This document shows, one piece after another, positions 62,677 to 64,000 of a DNA stretch of 64,000 nucleotides. A program made the position numbers and the translations under genes. The notes beneath the pieces are model-generated. The model had not been told where the DNA came from and searched no databases. It saw only the letters and a list, made by a program, of their open reading frames with translations. The stretch is taken from NCBI GenBank assembly GCA_965198325.1, contig CBDAPE010000012.1:62001-126000 (forward strand). Direction: 5' to 3'. The stretch comes from CBDAPE01 sp965198325 (GTDB taxonomy: Bacteria; Pseudomonadota; Alphaproteobacteria; UBA828; JAPUJA01). The first letter of the stretch is position 1; each line of letters opens with the position of its first letter.

Positions 62677-64000
62677 TCACTTCCCAACGGCTTCCTTGGC
62701 GGCCTCTTCCGCAGCCTTCTTTCCGGCCTCTTTGGCGGCCTTCGCGGCATCCTTGGCAGCCTCTTCGACAGCCTTCGCGACTTCCTTCGCAGCCTCTTCC
62801 GCAGCTTTCGCAGCCTCTTCCGCGGCTTTCGCGGCGTCCTTGACGGCCTCTTCCGCGGCTTTCGCGGCGTCCTCCTTGGCGGCCTCTTCCGCGGCTTTCG
62901 CAGCGTCCTTGGCGGCCTCTTCGACAGCCTTCTTCGCGGCCTCTTCGGCGGCTTTCTTGGCGGCCTCTTCCACGGCTTTGTTGGCAATCTCTTCAGCGGC
63001 TTTCTTGGCGGCTTTCTTGGCAGCTTCCTCGGCAGCCTGCTTGGCGGCGTCCTTCCGCAGCTTTCTTCGCAGCCTCTTCCGCAGCGGCTTCTTGGCAGCC
63101 TTCGCGGCTTCTTCCGCGGCTTTCTCGGCGGCCTTGGCGGTCTCTTCCTCGGCCTTCGCGGCTTCCTTCTCTTCCGCAGCCTTCGCGGCTTCCTCGGCGG
63201 CCTTCGCGGCGGCCTTGGACTCCTTCTCGGGCCTCTTGGCCTCTTCCGCAGCCTTCGCGGCTTCCTCGGCGGCTTCTTTGGTTTTCTTTTCGGCTTCCGC
63301 CAGGGCCTCCGCGGCGGCGTCTTTGGAGATATCCGCCGCTTCGTCTACGGCGTCGTTTTTGACGTCGCCGACGATAGCGTTGTCAGCAACCTGGTCGTCC
63401 ACGGCATAGTCGGCGTCCGTCCCGTCTCCGGTATCGGCTTCGTCCATTGCATCGTCGGCCGTATCGTCTCCAACGAAGTCGGCGTCTGCCGCGTCATCGG
63501 CATCGCCCGGTTCGTCATCGTTCGAGTCACTTACGGATTCGCCGTCGTCCGCTTCGTCATCAGCGTCGGCCTCGTCCGTTTCGTCGTCTTCGGATTCGGC
63601 GGAGTCATTGCCGTCCGAGGGCGCCTCACCGTCCGGGGTGGCGCGAATCTCGAGACTGGCATCGCCGATTGCCGACGCGATGGCGGTCTGGCCCGGAAAG
63701 ATCAAACCGGTCTGGCCCGTGCTCGCCGCCGTGACCTGAACCGCGCCTTCCGTGACGTGAAGCGCCGTGCCCGTGTCATTGACGTCGACCAAGAAGGTCG
63801 TGCCCTTGACCACTGCAGCCATATAGGGGGTCTCGACCTCGAACTCGAACTCAGGCCGGGTCTCGACCTTGAACAGGATCGTGCCAAGCGTTTGGATAAC
63901 CTCGCTCATGGCACCGTCACCACCGGCCGGGATCTGCATCCGGCTGTCGGGCGAGACGGTGATGCTGTCGCCGTTGCGCATCAGGATGGCGCGACCGTCG
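62677..64000 (-). CDS. FecR-domain protein with acidic linker and Lys/Ala-rich tail, partial
   Basis: The frame is open at the window edge, so the N-terminus is missing. The visible part starts with a FecR-type region (AAVVKGTTFLVDVNDTGTAL, then HVTEGAVQVTAASTGQTGLI and PGQTAIA). Then comes a very acidic Asp/Glu/Ala linker (about 110 residues), then a long Ala/Lys/Glu-rich tail of AAEEAAK repeats (about 220 residues), probably helical. A segment reading PLRKRLRRKLRK inside the tail comes from two compensating single-base changes. Perhaps a periplasmic or surface protein with a DNA- or polymer-binding tail; function unknown. It pairs with the TPR/barrel gene. Confidence 0.7.
   Translation of the reverse strand, partial: DGRAILMRNGDSITVSPDSRMQIPAGGDGAMSEVIQTLGTILFKVETRPEFEFEVETPYMAAVVKGTTFLVDVNDTGTALHVTEGAVQVTAASTGQTGLIFPGQTAIASAIGDASLEIRATPDGEAPSDGNDSAESEDDETDEADADDEADDGESVSDSNDDEPGDADDAADADFVGDDTADDAMDEADTGDGTDADYAVDDQVADNAIVGDVKNDAVDEAADISKDAAAEALAEAEKKTKEAAEEAAKAAEEAKRPEKESKAAAKAAEEAAKAAEEKEAAKAEEETAKAAEKAAEEAAKAAKKPLRKRLRRKLRKDAAKQAAEEAAKKAAKKAAEEIANKAVEEAAKKAAEEAAKKAVEEAAKDAAKAAEEAAKEDAAKAAEEAVKDAAKAAEEAAKAAEEAAKEVAKAVEEAAKDAAKAAKEAGKKAAEEAAKEAVGK

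Noticed and set aside
62454..62987. 177-codon Arg/Lys/Pro-rich minus-strand frame
   Set aside because: It is the alternative frame of the AAEEAAK repeat tract of the FecR-domain gene and continues through the IS end; low complexity explains it.
62690..63300. Short tandem repeats that could suggest a CRISPR array
   Set aside because: The repeats are degenerate codon repeats of an Ala/Lys/Glu-rich protein; no constant repeat and unique spacer pattern.

Overview
The window looks like a stretch of alphaproteobacterial chromosome. It is GC-rich, its housekeeping clusters are in orders familiar from that class (nuoLMN-birA-coaX-rnj; mce-DUF1467-proS-lolC-lolD-dnaE; rpsB-tsf-pyrH-frr-uppS-cdsA; dusB-...-trkA-...-hfq-hflX), and it has class-typical genes such as usg, a NtrC-like DNA-binding protein next to dusB, and a DUF3489/DUF2924/serine-recombinase trio. 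I cannot name the genus. Remnants or copies of at least six insertion-sequence families and several broken genes suggest a genome with recent IS activity and relaxed selection.

Layout. 1-8.8 kb: end of the complex I operon, biotin ligase, pantothenate kinase, RNase J, a MlaA-like protein with a long extension, and methylmalonyl-CoA epimerase. 8.8-18.4 kb: DUF1467, tag, a small secreted-protein gene split by an IS256-family element (9725-11065), then proS, lolC, lolD and dnaE. 18.4-24.6 kb: a TPR protein, then rpsB-tsf-pyrH-frr-uppS-cdsA. The cluster ends at an IS5-family element (24589-25431).

24.6-38.6 kb is the accessory, decayed part: a frameshifted M19 dipeptidase, a glyoxalase II-like hydrolase, a possible MITE, a two-gene unit (XRE regulator plus a 339-residue protein of unknown function) between two IS6-family remnants, an IS21 scrap, a deleted IS3-family element, a DUF3489/DUF2924/large serine recombinase module, tRNA-Ser(UGA), an SDR dehydrogenase, and an IS407-type IS3 element joining a truncated EAL gene to a truncated Sel1-repeat gene.

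38.7-46.9 kb is compact again: lytic transglycosylase, RlpA, a DD-carboxypeptidase, then tmk-holB-metG-tatD and a metallo-beta-lactamase-fold gene. mazG follows but is broken by indels and a foldback insertion. 48-59.3 kb, mostly minus strand: a hydroxyisobutyrate dehydrogenase-type gene, usg (plus strand), groESL under a CIRCE operator, a metal-resistance relic (DUF411, truncated CDF transporter, truncated MerR), hflX-hfq, a HAD hydrolase, a D-amino-acid aminotransferase, trkA, a free-standing NtrC-type Fis domain, dusB and a cupin. 59.4-64 kb: a TPR/beta-barrel protein and a FecR-domain protein with an acidic linker and a Lys/Ala-rich tail, separated by a second, nearly identical IS256 copy.

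The most noteworthy points are the dusB-Fis-like arrangement where alphaproteobacteria normally keep ntrB-ntrC-ntrY-ntrX, the IS6-bounded XRE/unknown pair with an apparently leaderless promoter, and the exact 8-bp target duplications that let the IS256-split gene be rebuilt.
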